Below, in pieces: positions 55,708 to 64,000 of a DNA stretch of 64,000 bases (positions are counted from its first letter, which is position 1; each line of letters opens with the position of its first letter). The notes beneath the pieces were generated by a model, which saw only the letters and a program-made list of their open reading frames with translations, ran no database searches and was not told the DNA's origin. This DNA is from Solirhodobacter olei (GTDB lineage: Bacteria; Pseudomonadota; Alphaproteobacteria; Rhodobacterales; Rhodobacteraceae): positions 60,382 through 124,381 of the forward strand of contig NZ_RRYH01000023.1 in the NCBI RefSeq assembly GCF_004010155.1, read 5' to 3'. A program made the position numbers and the translations under genes.

Positions 55708-56888
55708 TCCCGGTCGAAGAGGCGCTGGAACGGGTCTTCGCCCTCGTCCGCCCGCTGGAGGCGGAGCGCGTGGCGCTGGCCGAGGCCGCGGGACGGGTTC
55801 TGGCCGAGGACGTGGCGGCCCGCCGTGACCAGCCGCCCTTCGCCGCCTCCGCCATGGACGGCTACGCGATCCGCGGCCGCGCGGCCGGCCCCGGCGCCCG
55901 TTTTCGGGTGATCGGAGAGGCCGGCGCGGGGCATTCCTTTCCGGGCCGCGTCGGAGAAGGCGAAGCGGTACGGATCTTCACTGGCGCGCCGGTGCCGGAG
56001 GGCGCCGACCGCGTGGTGATCCAGGAGGACGTGACCCGCGAGGGCGACATCGTCACGCTGGGGGATCGACTCGACTCCGGCACCAATATTCGCCCGCGCG
56101 GCGGGGATTTCTCCGCCGGCGACCGGGTGACCGCGCCGCGGCGGCTGCGGCCGGCGGATCTTGCGCTGCTGGCGGCGATGAACCTGGCCGAGCTGCCGGT
56201 GACGCGCCGCCCGGTCGTCGCGCTGATCGCCACGGGGGACGAGCTGGTGATGCCGGGGGAGGACCCGGGCCCGGACCAGATCATCGCCTCCAACACCTTC
56301 GCGCTGAAGGCGATGGCCGAGGCCGAGGGGGCGGAGGTGCGCCTGCTGCCCATCGCGCGGGACACCGAGGCGGAACTGCGGCTCGTTCTCGGGCTGGCCG
56401 AGGGGGCGGACCTGGTGGTGACCATCGGCGGCGCCTCGGTGGGCGACCACGACCTGGTCGGCAAGGTCGCGAGCGAGATGGGGCTGGACCGCGCCTTCTA
56501 CAAGATCGCGATGCGCCCCGGAAAGCCGCTGATGGCCGGGCGGCTGGGCGGAGCGGCGATGCTCGGCCTGCCGGGAAATCCCGTGTCGTCAATCGTTTGC
56601 GGGCACCTCTTCATGCTGCCCATGCTGCGCGCCATGCTGGGCCTGGGCGCGGCCCCCGCCGAGACGCGGCGCGCGGTTCTGGCCGAGGACGTGCCCGCCA
56701 ACGGCCCCCGGACGCATTACATGCGGGCACGGCTTTCGCCCGGCCCCGGCCTGCCCGCGATCGCGCCGTTCGGGCGTCAGGATTCCTCGCTTCTCGGCAT
56801 TCTGACCGAGGCCGATGCGCTGCTCGTCCGCCCGCTGGGCGACGGGCCGCGCGCGGCGGGCGCAGAGGTCGAATACCTGCCGCTCTGA
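55704..56888 (+). CDS. moeA: Molybdopterin molybdotransferase
   Basis: 394 residues. It inserts molybdate into adenylylated molybdopterin. The four-domain MoeA layout is recognisable: [19 protein letters not shown] near the N-terminus, [20 protein letters not shown], the MoCF-binding domain [20 protein letters not shown] and [12 protein letters not shown], and [11 protein letters not shown] before the C-terminal beta-barrel. It follows moaC with an ATGA overlap. 105 bases separate it from lexA, which has its own promoter. Confidence 0.95.
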   Translation: MIPVEEALERVFALVRPLEAERVALAEAAGRVLAEDVAARRDQPPFAASAMDGYAIRGRAAGPGARFRVIGEAGAGHSFPGRVGEGEAVRIFTGAPVPEGADRVVIQEDVTREGDIVTLGDRLDSGTNIRPRGGDFSAGDRVTAPRRLRPADLALLAAMNLAELPVTRRPVVALIATGDELVMPGEDPGPDQIIASNTFALKAMAEAEGAEVRLLPIARDTEAELRLVLGLAEGADLVVTIGGASVGDHDLVGKVASEMGLDRAFYKIAMRPGKPLMAGRLGGAAMLGLPGNPVSSIVCGHLFMLPMLRAMLGLGAAPAETRRAVLAEDVPANGPRTHYMRARLSPGPGLPAIAPFGRQDSSLLGILTEADALLVRPLGDGPRAAGAEVEYLPL

Positions 56889-56922
56889 TCCCCGGGCGCC
56901 CTGCCCCAAGCCTGGCAACCGC

Positions 56923-56962
56923 TTGACACAAATCGGGAACACGGCTAGAACATTATCCGAAC
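56923..56962 (+). promoter_or_regulatory. lexA promoter with two overlapping SOS boxes
   Basis: TTGACA (56923-56928), a 17-bp spacer and TAGAAC (56946-56951) form the promoter. GAAC at 56937, 56948 and 56959, each separated by 7 bases, make two overlapping GAAC-N7-GAAC sites, the LexA box known from Rhodobacter. One half-site lies over the -10, so LexA would block its own transcription. Confidence 0.9.
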
Positions 56963-56993
56963 ACCCGCGGCAGCCACGAAGGGATTGCTCGGC

Positions 56994-57680
56994 ATGCTGA
57001 CCCGTAAGCAGCTGGAATTGCTGGATTTCATCAACAAGCGGATGCAGGCGGACGGGGTTCCGCCCTCGTTCGACGAGATGAAGGATGCGCTCGACCTGCG
57101 GTCGAAATCGGGCATCCACCGGTTGATCACCGCGCTTGAGGAACGGGGATTCATCCGCCGTCTTGCCCACCGGGCGCGGGCGCTGGAGATCGTAAAGCTG
57201 CCCGAGGCGCTGGAGCGCGACGGTTTCACCCCCCGCGTGATCGAGGGCGCCAAGGCCGACCGCCCCGCTAGCGCGATGACGGTGGAGCCGGTGCATGCGC
57301 TGGAGCTGCCGGTGATGGGCCGGATTGCCGCCGGTGTGCCGATCGAGGCGATCCAGGAGATCTCGCACCATGTCGCGGTGCCCGGCGCGATGCTTTCGGG
57401 CAAAGGCCAGCATTACGCGCTGGAGGTGCGTGGCGAGTCGATGATCGAGGCCGGGATCAACGACGGCGACGTGGTGGTGATCCGCGAGCAGATCACCGCG
57501 GAGAACGGCGATATCGTCGTGGCGCTGGTCGACGATGCCGAGGCGACGCTGAAACGGTTCCGCCGCCGCGGCGGAATGATCGTGCTGGAAGCCGCCAACC
57601 CGGCCTTTGAATCGCGCATCCTGCCCGAGGCGCGGGTGCGGGTGCAGGGCCGCCTCGTCGGACTGATCCGCAGCTACTGA
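56994..57680 (+). CDS. lexA: SOS regulator LexA repressor/protease
   Basis: 228 residues. The N-terminal winged helix ([16 protein letters not shown], then [15 protein letters not shown]) binds DNA. The autocleavage site is the Ala-Gly of [10 protein letters not shown], the catalytic serine is in [10 protein letters not shown], and the lysine in EATLKRFRR. Start MLTRKQ at 56994 is the family norm; a TTG three codons earlier is the alternative. It is autoregulated through the SOS boxes just upstream. Confidence 0.96.
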   Translation: MLTRKQLELLDFINKRMQADGVPPSFDEMKDALDLRSKSGIHRLITALEERGFIRRLAHRARALEIVKLPEALERDGFTPRVIEGAKADRPASAMTVEPVHALELPVMGRIAAGVPIEAIQEISHHVAVPGAMLSGKGQHYALEVRGESMIEAGINDGDVVVIREQITAENGDIVVALVDDAEATLKRFRRRGGMIVLEAANPAFESRILPEARVRVQGRLVGLIRSY

Positions 57681-57756
57681 CCCGGCGCGCCGCCCCCCGC
57701 CCTTGCGGGCCCGGGGCCGGAGCGGTGGCGCGGCCCCCGAGGCGCCGCGTCAGGGG

Positions 57757-58572
57757 TCACACGAAGCTTCGCACCACCTCCATCGGCAGATGCGCCAGTT
57801 CCCTGTCCCGGTGCGGGAAGGTGACGAATTCCGCCGTCAGCCCCGAAGGGCGAAGCGTGCAGAGGGTGAAGCCCACCGTCTCCATGATCCGCATCCCGTC
57901 GAGCACCATCGGGTCGATGAGATTGTGCAGCCCGTTGCCGACGACGACCGGAAGCCCGTGCCAATGGCTGACCCGCGGCACGTGGACGTGCCCGCAGAGC
58001 AGGCCCTCGGCGCGGCCCTGAAGCGCCGCGCCGAGGCGGGCGGTGCTTTCCCAGTCGAGGCTGTGCCAGATAAGCTCCTCCTCGGCGGAATGGGCCGGGG
58101 GGTGATGGCAGACCACGATCTTCGGCACGTCCGGGTGGCGCGCCAGGGCGGCCTCGAGAAAGGCGAACTGGTCCTCCTCCAGCCGCCCGCCGATCCTGCC
58201 GGGCTGCTGGCTGTCGAGCACGATGACATGGGCGCCGCCGGCAAGACCGTCATGGGCGTAGCGCGCGTTCCCCGGCTGGCCGAGCAGCTCAGCGTGGAAG
58301 GCGGCGCGGTCGTCGTGGTTGCCCATCGCGAGGAAGACCGGCACCGCGATCCGCGACAGGCGTCCGGCCAGCAGGCGGTAGCTTTCCGCGTCGCCCCGGT
58401 TGGTCAGATCGCCGCTGATCACCACGAAGGCGGGGGCCGGGTCCATCGCCGCGATACGGGCGATGGCCTCGTCGAGCGCTGCCAGCGTGTCGGTCGACAG
58501 CTCCGGGTCCGGCACCGCCGGGTCGGAGATATGCAGGTCGGTCAGATGCAGAAAGCGGATTGGGGCGGGCAT
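57757..58572 (-). CDS. CpdA-like metallophosphoesterase
   Basis: 271 residues of the calcineurin-like phosphoesterase fold. The metal-binding motifs appear in order: LTDLHISD (DxH), VISGDLTNRGD (GDx2), MGNHDD (GNHD), CHHPPAH and GHVHVPR (GHxH). This is the CpdA (3',5'-cAMP phosphodiesterase) group, although some members hydrolyse other phosphodiesters. It is convergent with lexA. The downstream end lies in a very GC-rich 76-base gap. The start MPAPIRFLHLTD is the first residue of the fold. Confidence 0.85.
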   Translation of the reverse strand: MPAPIRFLHLTDLHISDPAVPDPELSTDTLAALDEAIARIAAMDPAPAFVVISGDLTNRGDAESYRLLAGRLSRIAVPVFLAMGNHDDRAAFHAELLGQPGNARYAHDGLAGGAHVIVLDSQQPGRIGGRLEEDQFAFLEAALARHPDVPKIVVCHHPPAHSAEEELIWHSLDWESTARLGAALQGRAEGLLCGHVHVPRVSHWHGLPVVVGNGLHNLIDPMVLDGMRIMETVGFTLCTLRPSGLTAEFVTFPHRDRELAHLPMEVVRSFV

Positions 58573-58595
58573 GGACTTGGCTCCGGTGGGGCGCG

Positions 58596-59855
58596 TCAGC
58601 GGATCAGGATGGCGCGGAAATCATTGACGTTGGTGCCGGTCGGTCCGGGCACGAAGAGATCGCCGAGGCGGTCGAAGGCGCCCCAGGCGTCATTGCCGGC
58701 GAGCAGTGCCGCCGGATCGGCGCCGAGCGCGCGCAGCCGCGCCATGCTGGCCCCGTCGGCAAAGGCGCCGGCGTTGTCTTCCGATCCGTCGATGCCGTCC
58801 GTGTCGGCGGCGAGCGCCGCGACGGGCAGCCCTTCGGCCGCCAGCGCGAGGGCGAGGAGGAACTCGGTGTTGCGCCCGCCCCTGCCCTTTCCGCGCAGCG
58901 TCACCGTCGTCTCGCCGCCGGAAAGCAGAACCACCGGCCGCGGCACGGGCCGGTCGCGCAGCGCGACCTCGCGGGCGATGGCGGCGTGGACGCGGCCGAC
59001 GTCGCGCGCCTCGCCCTCGATCGCGTCGGAGAGGATGGCGGCGGGGATGCCGGCGCGGGCGGCCTCGTCTGCCGCGGCCTCCAGCGAGAGGCGGGCGGAG
59101 GCGATGACGCGCACCTCGTTCCGGGCCAGCCGTGGATTGGCGGGATCGGGGGCGAGGCCCTCGTCCGAGGCGATCCAGGCGGCGATCTTCTCCGGCAGGG
59201 CGATGCCCCAGGTCTGGACCAGCGCACGGGCCTCGGCCCGGGTCACGCCGTCGGCCACGGTCGGACCGGAGGCGACCTGCGCCGGATCGTCGCCCGGCAC
59301 GTCGGAGACGACGAGGCTGACCACCCGCGCCGGGTGGGCGGCGAGCGCGAGGCGGCCGCCCTTGATCCGGCTCGCCTGCTTGCGGATGGCGTTCATCACC
59401 CCGATCGGCGCGCCCGAGGCGAGGAGCGCGCGGTTCAGCGCGGCCTCGTCCTCCAGCGTCAGATCGCCCGGCGGCGCGGGCAAGAGCGCCGAGCCGCCCC
59501 CGCAGACCAGCGCCACCACAAGGTCATCCGCCGTCAGGCCCGCGACCGCGGCCAGAAGCGCCTCCGACGCGGCGAGACCGGCCGCATCGGGGACCGGGTG
59601 GGCGGCCTCCAGCACGCGGATGCGCGTGCAGGGCGCGGCGTAGCCGTAGCGGGTGACGACGGTGCCTTCGAGGGGGCCATCCCAGAGCCGTTCGAACGCG
59701 GCGGCGAGTTGCGCCGCGCCCTTGCCGGCGCCGATCACCACGGTGCGGCCCTTCGGCTTCGCGGGCAGCGCACGCCTGAGCGCGGCTTCCGGATCGGCGG
59801 CCTTCACCGCTGCGGCGAAGAGCGCGCTCAGAAGCTGCCTGTCCTCGGTCTTCAT
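58596..59855 (-). CDS. Glycerate 2-kinase (GckA/TtuD, MOFRL family)
   Basis: 419 residues. The N-terminal DUF4147 domain holds the nucleotide region [16 protein letters not shown] and [13 protein letters not shown]. The C-terminal MOFRL domain has [11 protein letters not shown] and [14 protein letters not shown]. It phosphorylates D-glycerate at C2, as in the serine cycle or hydroxypyruvate and tartrate degradation. The start MKTEDRQLL follows GGGGGGA. It lies 23 bases before the phosphodiesterase on the same strand. No tartrate or glyoxylate genes are adjacent. Confidence 0.9.
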   Translation of the reverse strand: MKTEDRQLLSALFAAAVKAADPEAALRRALPAKPKGRTVVIGAGKGAAQLAAAFERLWDGPLEGTVVTRYGYAAPCTRIRVLEAAHPVPDAAGLAASEALLAAVAGLTADDLVVALVCGGGSALLPAPPGDLTLEDEAALNRALLASGAPIGVMNAIRKQASRIKGGRLALAAHPARVVSLVVSDVPGDDPAQVASGPTVADGVTRAEARALVQTWGIALPEKIAAWIASDEGLAPDPANPRLARNEVRVIASARLSLEAAADEAARAGIPAAILSDAIEGEARDVGRVHAAIAREVALRDRPVPRPVVLLSGGETTVTLRGKGRGGRNTEFLLALALAAEGLPVAALAADTDGIDGSEDNAGAFADGASMARLRALGADPAALLAGNDAWGAFDRLGDLFVPGPTGTNVNDFRAILIR

Positions 59856-59941
59856 CGATCCCCCCGGAGCGTTCGGCGCACGATGCCGCGCGGGCACGGA
59901 AGGTGCAAGGCGGCACGCGTCGATGCACGGGACCTTGCCGG

Positions 59942-61261
59942 TCAGCGGGCGAGCACCAGCTCCGCCTTCAGGCCGCCGAGCTTGGCGCTTTCGCCGAGCC
60001 GGAGCGCGCCGCCATGGCTGCGCGCCACATCGGCCGTGATCGAGAGGCCGAGACCCACCCCGCCGCCGAGGTCCTGGTTGCGCGCGGCGTCGAGCCGGAT
60101 GAAGGGGCGCATCGCCTCCTCCCGCCGCTCGGGCGGAATGCCGGGTCCGTCGTCTTCCACCGCGATGATCACCTGCCGCTCGGTCAGCGTCACGCCGACC
60201 TCGACGCGCGTTCCGTAGCGCACCGCGTTGGCAACGAGGTTCTCGATCGCGCGGGCCACCGAATGCGGCCGTAGAAGCGCGCGCCCCTCGCCCCGGGCCG
60301 GGCGAAGGCTGACGGGCTGACCGGCGCGGACGGCGTTCTCGACCACCCGGGCGACGAGCCGGGCCGGGTCCACCTCCTCCGGCGCCTCCAACGCGTCACC
60401 GCGGGCGAAGGCGAGGAAGGCGTCGAGAAGACGCTCCATATCCTCCACGTCGCGGCGCAACTCGGCCACCTCCGCATCATCCTCCAGCATGGCGAGGCCG
60501 AGCTGGAGCCGGGTGAGCGGGGTTCTGAGGTCATGGCTGACGCCGGAGAGCATGCGGGTGCGCTGCTCGATCTGGCGCTCGATCCGGGCGCGCATCTCAA
60601 GAAAGGCGAGGCCGGCGGCGCGCACCTCGGTCGCCCCGCGCGGACGGTAGGGCACGGAGCGGCCCTTGCCGAAGGCCTCCGCCGCGGCGGCGAGCCGGGT
60701 GATCGGCTTCAGCTGGTTGCGCAGGAAGAGATAGGCGATCAGCGTCATCAGCACCGAGACGAAGAGCATCAGCACCAGGAGCTGGTGGGGATTGGAGGCA
60801 GAGACTCGGCTTCGGTCGAAGTCGACCTCCATCGGCCCCCAGTGGCTGGGAATCGTGATCGTGACGGAGCGCGGGTCGGAGGTGAGGTCGATCCCCTCCA
60901 CCTGCGGCATGCGCTGCCGCAGGGTGTAGACCATCTGCCGGCCCGAGAGATCGTACCAATGCCGATGCACCCCATGGGCCGCGGGCCCGGGCAGCGTAAC
61001 GTTCAGGTCCAGAGGGCGGCCGAGGTCCTGGGCACGGGCCTGCGCCTGCTCCAGCGTCGAGGCGCCGTTGACCCGGTGCAGCAAATAGCCCACTTCGAGG
61101 ACGATGTTGCCGGTCATCTGCCGGGTGACGCCCTCGTAATGGCGCTGCACGAAGACGACGGAGACGACGAGCTGGATCGTCACCACGGGCACCAGCAGGA
61201 TCAGCGCGGCACGTCCGTGCAGGCTGCGGGGCAGAAAGGGTTTGAGCCAGGCGGGTTTCAT
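59942..61261 (-). CDS. EnvZ-like sensor histidine kinase
   Basis: 439 residues. Two membrane helices (about 17-38, [21 protein letters not shown]; about 155-178, [20 protein letters not shown]) flank a ~115-residue periplasmic domain. HAMP follows ([20 protein letters not shown]). The H-box [17 protein letters not shown] is of the EnvZ subtype. HATPase boxes are [16 protein letters not shown] and GGVGLGLSI. Its partner, normally an OmpR-type regulator, is not in the window, which makes it an orphan here. It is divergent from the MBL hydrolase (44 bases). Confidence 0.9.
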   Translation of the reverse strand: MKPAWLKPFLPRSLHGRAALILLVPVVTIQLVVSVVFVQRHYEGVTRQMTGNIVLEVGYLLHRVNGASTLEQAQARAQDLGRPLDLNVTLPGPAAHGVHRHWYDLSGRQMVYTLRQRMPQVEGIDLTSDPRSVTITIPSHWGPMEVDFDRSRVSASNPHQLLVLMLFVSVLMTLIAYLFLRNQLKPITRLAAAAEAFGKGRSVPYRPRGATEVRAAGLAFLEMRARIERQIEQRTRMLSGVSHDLRTPLTRLQLGLAMLEDDAEVAELRRDVEDMERLLDAFLAFARGDALEAPEEVDPARLVARVVENAVRAGQPVSLRPARGEGRALLRPHSVARAIENLVANAVRYGTRVEVGVTLTERQVIIAVEDDGPGIPPERREEAMRPFIRLDAARNQDLGGGVGLGLSITADVARSHGGALRLGESAKLGGLKAELVLAR

Positions 61262-61305
61262 CGGCCGCGAGCCTAGCCGCAGCCGGAGAGGAGAGGAAGC
61301 GGGAG

Positions 61306-62259
61306 ATGACATCGGACACGGATCGCTTGGCCCTCGAGCTTCTGGAGCCCGGACTGCGGCGGGTTCTTGCGCCCAACCCCTCGCCGATGACGGAGCGGGG
61401 CACCAACACATACCTTCTGGGCCAGGGCGCGGTGGCGGTGATCGACCCGGGGCCGGCGATGGAGACGCACCTGCAGGCGATTCTCGCCGCACTGGCGCCG
61501 GGGGAGCGGGTCAGCCACATCCTCGTCACCCACAGCCACCGAGATCACTCCGGCCTTGCCCGCCCGCTGGCCGCGGCGACCGGCGCGCCGGTGCTGGCCT
61601 TCGGCCCCACCGGGGCCGGCCGCAGCCCTGCGATGGCGGCCCTGGCCGCGCAGGGCGGGATCGGCGGCGGCGAGGGCGTGGACGAAGGTTTCGCCCCCGA
61701 CCGCCTGCTGGCTGATGGCGAGGTCGTGGCGGGCACGGGCTGGCAGCTGACGGCGCTCTGGACACCGGGACATTTCAGCAACCACCTCTGCTTCGCGGCC
61801 AGCGGGGGCCCGAGCGGCGGTGACGGTCACGCGGAGGGGGCGATCTTCACCGGCGACCACGTGATGGGCTGGTCGAGCTCCCTGATCTCGCCGCCGGACG
61901 GAGACATGGGGGCCTTCATGGCCTCGCTCGCCCGCCTGGCCGCGCGACCGGCCCGCAGGCTCTACCCCGGCCACGGCGCCCCGGTCGACGACCCCGCCGG
62001 ACGCATCGCGGCGCTGACCGCCCACCGCCGCGCCCGCGAGGCCGCGATCCTCGCGGCCCTTGCCCCAGCGCCGCTGGACCTCGCAGCGATCACCGCCCGC
62101 GCCTACCCTGAAACCCCGCCCGCGCTGCGTCCGGCGGCCGAGCGCAACGCCTTTGCCCATCTCCTTGATCTTGCGTCCAGAAATCTCGCCGAGCCCTCTG
62201 GTCCGCCGGGTCTCGGCGCGCGCTGGAGCCTGCCGAAAAACTCCGTGCCGGTTTCCTGA
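61306..62259 (+). CDS. MBL-fold metallo-hydrolase (LACTB2-like)
   Basis: 317 residues. The binuclear zinc motif is THSHRDHSG (HxHxDH), with further ligands in WTPGHFSNHLCF, FTGDHVMGW and YPGHGAPV. NTYLLGQGAVAVIDPGP is the typical N-terminal strand. A C-terminal helical domain (about 215-290) resembles the winged-helix extension of LACTB2-type ribonucleases and lactonase-like hydrolases. The substrate is undecided. It ends 49 bases before tRNA-Asn. Confidence 0.88.
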   Translation: MTSDTDRLALELLEPGLRRVLAPNPSPMTERGTNTYLLGQGAVAVIDPGPAMETHLQAILAALAPGERVSHILVTHSHRDHSGLARPLAAATGAPVLAFGPTGAGRSPAMAALAAQGGIGGGEGVDEGFAPDRLLADGEVVAGTGWQLTALWTPGHFSNHLCFAASGGPSGGDGHAEGAIFTGDHVMGWSSSLISPPDGDMGAFMASLARLAARPARRLYPGHGAPVDDPAGRIAALTAHRRAREAAILAALAPAPLDLAAITARAYPETPPALRPAAERNAFAHLLDLASRNLAEPSGPPGLGARWSLPKNSVPVS

Positions 62260-62308
62260 TTTTGCCTCTGGACGACCCCAGATGCAGTTGCTATACGGCC
62301 CCCCGTGT

Positions 62309-62383
62309 TCCGGCGTAGCTCAGCGGTAGAGCAGTTGACTGTTAATCAATTGGTCGTAGGTTCGATCCCTACCGCCGGAGCCA
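62309..62383 (+). tRNA. tRNA-Asn (anticodon GTT)
   Basis: Acceptor TCCGGCG (62309-62315) pairs with CGCCGGA (62373-62379), with discriminator G and encoded CCA (62381-62383). The anticodon GTT is at 62341-62343 and the T arm contains GGTTCGATCCC. A TATACG -10 lies at 62292. The composition of the DNA changes right after its 3' end, the usual place for integrase-mediated insertion. Confidence 0.96.
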
Positions 62384-62914
62384 AAAAAACTTTCAACCAA
62401 TTGTAATATTTCTATTTTCTATCCCACGCGGGACGCGTTCCGCCCAACGATCCACCCAAATATCTGCCCCAATTTCTCCCATTTTCTTCTTTGGCAGATG
62501 AGTAATGTCTCTCGTCGCCTGGCTGGCATCCGTCTGAGATAAGCAGGCACATCCTGTCTTCGCCCCATGCTCATCCACCGCATAGCCTCGGATGACATGT
62601 TTGATGAAGCCTATGCCTGGCTCTGCAAGCGTCGCCGGGACTACCCGGCCAGCGCCGCTTCCTCTGACCCGCTGGCCGACCCGACTGTTCGGCGAGCCGG
62701 TTCCTCTGGCTTTCCCGCGTACCCAACCGGCGGGTCTCGACCGAGCTCCTTGGCGCCGGAATCGCAAGTCTTGCCCGATGCACTTCCAGTGACGATGCTG
62801 TTCATCGCGGGCGATCGCCTGGAAATTGCTGGTATGCGCCAGTAGCGCCGCGTTCCAGATGATCTTGGCGGACTGCCTGCGGGGAGGTGCGGACAACTCG
62901 GCCGGAGGACGCCC
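62384..62914. other. Gene-poor, AT-richer stretch after tRNA-Asn
   Basis: 531 bases without an intact gene. It starts with an A-run and about 100 AT-rich bases unlike the rest of the window, then returns to moderate GC. Reading frames on both strands are short, without ribosome sites, and look like debris. One fragment (62567-62670) resembles the start of a reverse transcriptase. No integrase, attachment repeat or insertion-sequence ends were found. Confidence 0.5.
62567..62670 (+). pseudogene. Possible reverse-transcriptase N-terminal remnant
   Basis: The frame reads DEAYAWLCKRRRDYPASA soon after its ATG. The pattern A-Y-x-W-L-C-x-x-R-R-x-x-P is what I recall at the N-terminus of a family of chromosomal reverse transcriptases in proteobacteria, normally followed by D-x-W. 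Here the similarity ends abruptly after about 30 residues and the frame continues as low-complexity sequence. If right, it is a truncated relic. The call rests on one short motif. Confidence 0.25.
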
Positions 62915-63580
62915 ATGAGCCAAGGCGGGTCAGCGACAATCAACAGGCTCGGCTTCTGGTCAGCCCTCGTCGCGTTTGTCGGTGCGGTCGGCTACGTCGC
63001 CAGTGTGCCGCTGCAGATCTTCAACATGGTCACCCCGTTGCAGGACTCGGCAATTGCATTTGGCTTCTCGCTGATAATACCGGTCCCGTTCCTGATCGCA
63101 ATGCTTGCACTCCACTACACGGTCCCCGTCGAGAAAAGGATATGGAGCCACGCCGCGATCGCATTCGCTTCGATATACGTGACCTATTGCACGCTCAACT
63201 ACGTGGTCCAGTTGGCAACCGTGATCCCGAACGGATACTTCTGGACGTTCGAAAATCAGGAAGGTACGGCCGGCCCGCTCAGCTTGCTCAACCAGACCCC
63301 GCACTCGCTCTTCTGGGACATTGACGGGCTCGGGTACATATTCCTCAACCTGGCTACGATTTTCGCCATACCGGTCTTTGGGAAGATGGGTCTGCAAAGA
63401 TGGGTCAGGCTGTTCTTCATTGCCAATGGCCTGATCACGCCATTCTTTGCTGTCGCATATTTCTACCCGACATTCTCGGCATCCGTCCTGCTTCTGGGCG
63501 CTCCCTGGGCAATCACCGTCCCGGGATGCCTCCTGATGCTGGCGCTTTTCTTCAGAAGCCAGCCATCGTCAGACCTCTGA
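62915..63580 (+). CDS. Unrecognised multi-pass membrane protein
   Basis: 221 residues with about six hydrophobic segments: near 12-32 (GFWSALVAFVGAVGYVA), 45-65, 78-100, 140-155, 165-185 and 195-215. Polar loops include NGYFWTFENQEGTAG, and the C-terminus is short and cytoplasmic-looking (FRSQPSSDL). It resembles small uncharacterised integral membrane proteins; no catalytic or transport motif was seen. GGAGG lies six bases before the ATG. It uses ATA and other AT-ending codons far more than the window's other genes, which fits recent acquisition next to tRNA-Asn. Confidence 0.7.
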   Translation: MSQGGSATINRLGFWSALVAFVGAVGYVASVPLQIFNMVTPLQDSAIAFGFSLIIPVPFLIAMLALHYTVPVEKRIWSHAAIAFASIYVTYCTLNYVVQLATVIPNGYFWTFENQEGTAGPLSLLNQTPHSLFWDIDGLGYIFLNLATIFAIPVFGKMGLQRWVRLFFIANGLITPFFAVAYFYPTFSASVLLLGAPWAITVPGCLLMLALFFRSQPSSDL

Positions 63581-64000
63581 GATCGGCGCGGCCAGGGCAA
63601 ACGCGGCTCAGGATGCCGCAGCAAAGAGACATCACCAAAGGATGAGTTCAGATTCGAACCCACGGCGCGGTTTGATAGAGGCCTTCTCTGTCCGCATCGC
63701 AGAACTTCGCGCCGACCGCGGCGAAGTTCCGCTCCCCGCGCTCTCCTGCCGGGAGCCGCGGACGGCCCACTGCGGGCCTCCACCTCACCGTCAATCGCCG
63801 CGCCGCAGCGTCACCAGACCCGCCGTTCGTGGCCGGCGCAGCATTCATGTTTCAGCCTTGTCGGGAAAGGATTGCTCATCGATCGGATCTCCTTGCGAAG
63901 CCTGGATCATGCCAATCGCCTGAAATCAATAGGTCTGGAGCCTAGTACTACAGTTGCATATGTTGCCGAGTTTTCCGGTGTGCGATGGCTGCGACGATCT
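63581..64000. other. Right-end intergenic DNA, no clear gene
   Basis: 420 bases to the window edge. A frame at 63642-63923 is arginine/proline-rich and lacks family resemblance, so I do not call it. A minus-strand frame entering from the right edge ends at a stop near 63950 with AAIAHRKTRQHMQL before it. It could be the tail of a gene beyond the window, possibly a mobile-element protein, but this is too short to judge. Confidence 0.4.

Noticed and set aside
62393..62923. A 176-codon minus-strand frame after tRNA-Asn
   Set aside because: There is no ribosome site or family resemblance, it spans the AT-rich junction, and it overlaps the putative relic on the other strand.
63642..63923. A 93-codon frame near the right edge
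   Set aside because: Low-complexity R/P/S-rich translation with no start signal; probably non-coding.

Overview
The window is a GC-rich chromosomal segment of an alphaproteobacterium. Gene content and protein sequences point to the family Rhodobacteraceae: class II DAHP synthase, a TakP-like TRAP binding protein, LexA boxes of the GAAC-N7-GAAC type, and a fused IolC kinase. I cannot fix the genus. Genes are dense, with many 4-base ATGA stop/start overlaps. Almost everything is core metabolism, regulation and transport. Only the right end, after a tRNA-Asn, looks like acquired DNA.

Layout. 0-4.6 kb: the end of an amine-oxidase-type flavoprotein, a DegT-family aminotransferase, tRNA-Gly(CCC), an outer-membrane beta-barrel protein and an AraC regulator. 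4.6-8.4 kb: zwf-pgl-pgi, the entry to the Entner-Doudoroff route, behind a LacI-type palindrome. 8.6-13.9 kb: an agmatinase-like enzyme, an HNH nuclease, an esterase, an AlkA-like glycosylase, an MFS transporter and a squalene/phytoene-synthase-like protein. 13.9-22.5 kb: cimA, cysS, a SoxR-controlled VOC gene facing soxR, a TakP-like binding protein, ilvBN behind a leader-peptide attenuator, and a small secreted protein. 22.6-35.4 kb: pstSCAB and phoR-phoU-phoB, two halves of the phosphate system separated by about 6 kb of unrelated genes (tatA, a patatin, an AlkD-like protein, VOC, moaA, DUF1810, an M20 amidohydrolase). 35.5-39.6 kb: iolB, fused iolC and the regulator iolR. 39.9-45.5 kb: yicC-gmk-gamma carbonic anhydrase, a PAS protein, aroG and a GlxA-type regulator. 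45.7-51 kb: a complete LivK-G-F-H-M ABC importer. 51-62.3 kb: a dimethylglycine/sarcosine-dehydrogenase-like flavoprotein, trpC-moaC-moeA-lexA, a CpdA-like phosphodiesterase, glycerate 2-kinase, an EnvZ-like kinase and an MBL hydrolase. 62.3-64 kb: tRNA-Asn, then AT-richer DNA with gene debris and an unrecognised membrane protein.

Control elements are the richest part of the window. I can read an ilv attenuator (promoter, 15-residue Ile/Val/Leu leader, terminator), a SoxR box inside a 19-bp promoter spacer, three-repeat Pho boxes before pstS and before phoU, two GGAA-N6-TTCC IolR operators, two overlapping LexA boxes on the lexA promoter, and a LacI-type palindrome before zwf. The least explained signal is a pair of arrays of GCACCGY units repeating every 11 bp. 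They lie about 140 bp upstream of iolR and of trpC, in the same orientation relative to the gene. I found no CRISPR array, intact prophage, intact insertion sequence or defence system.
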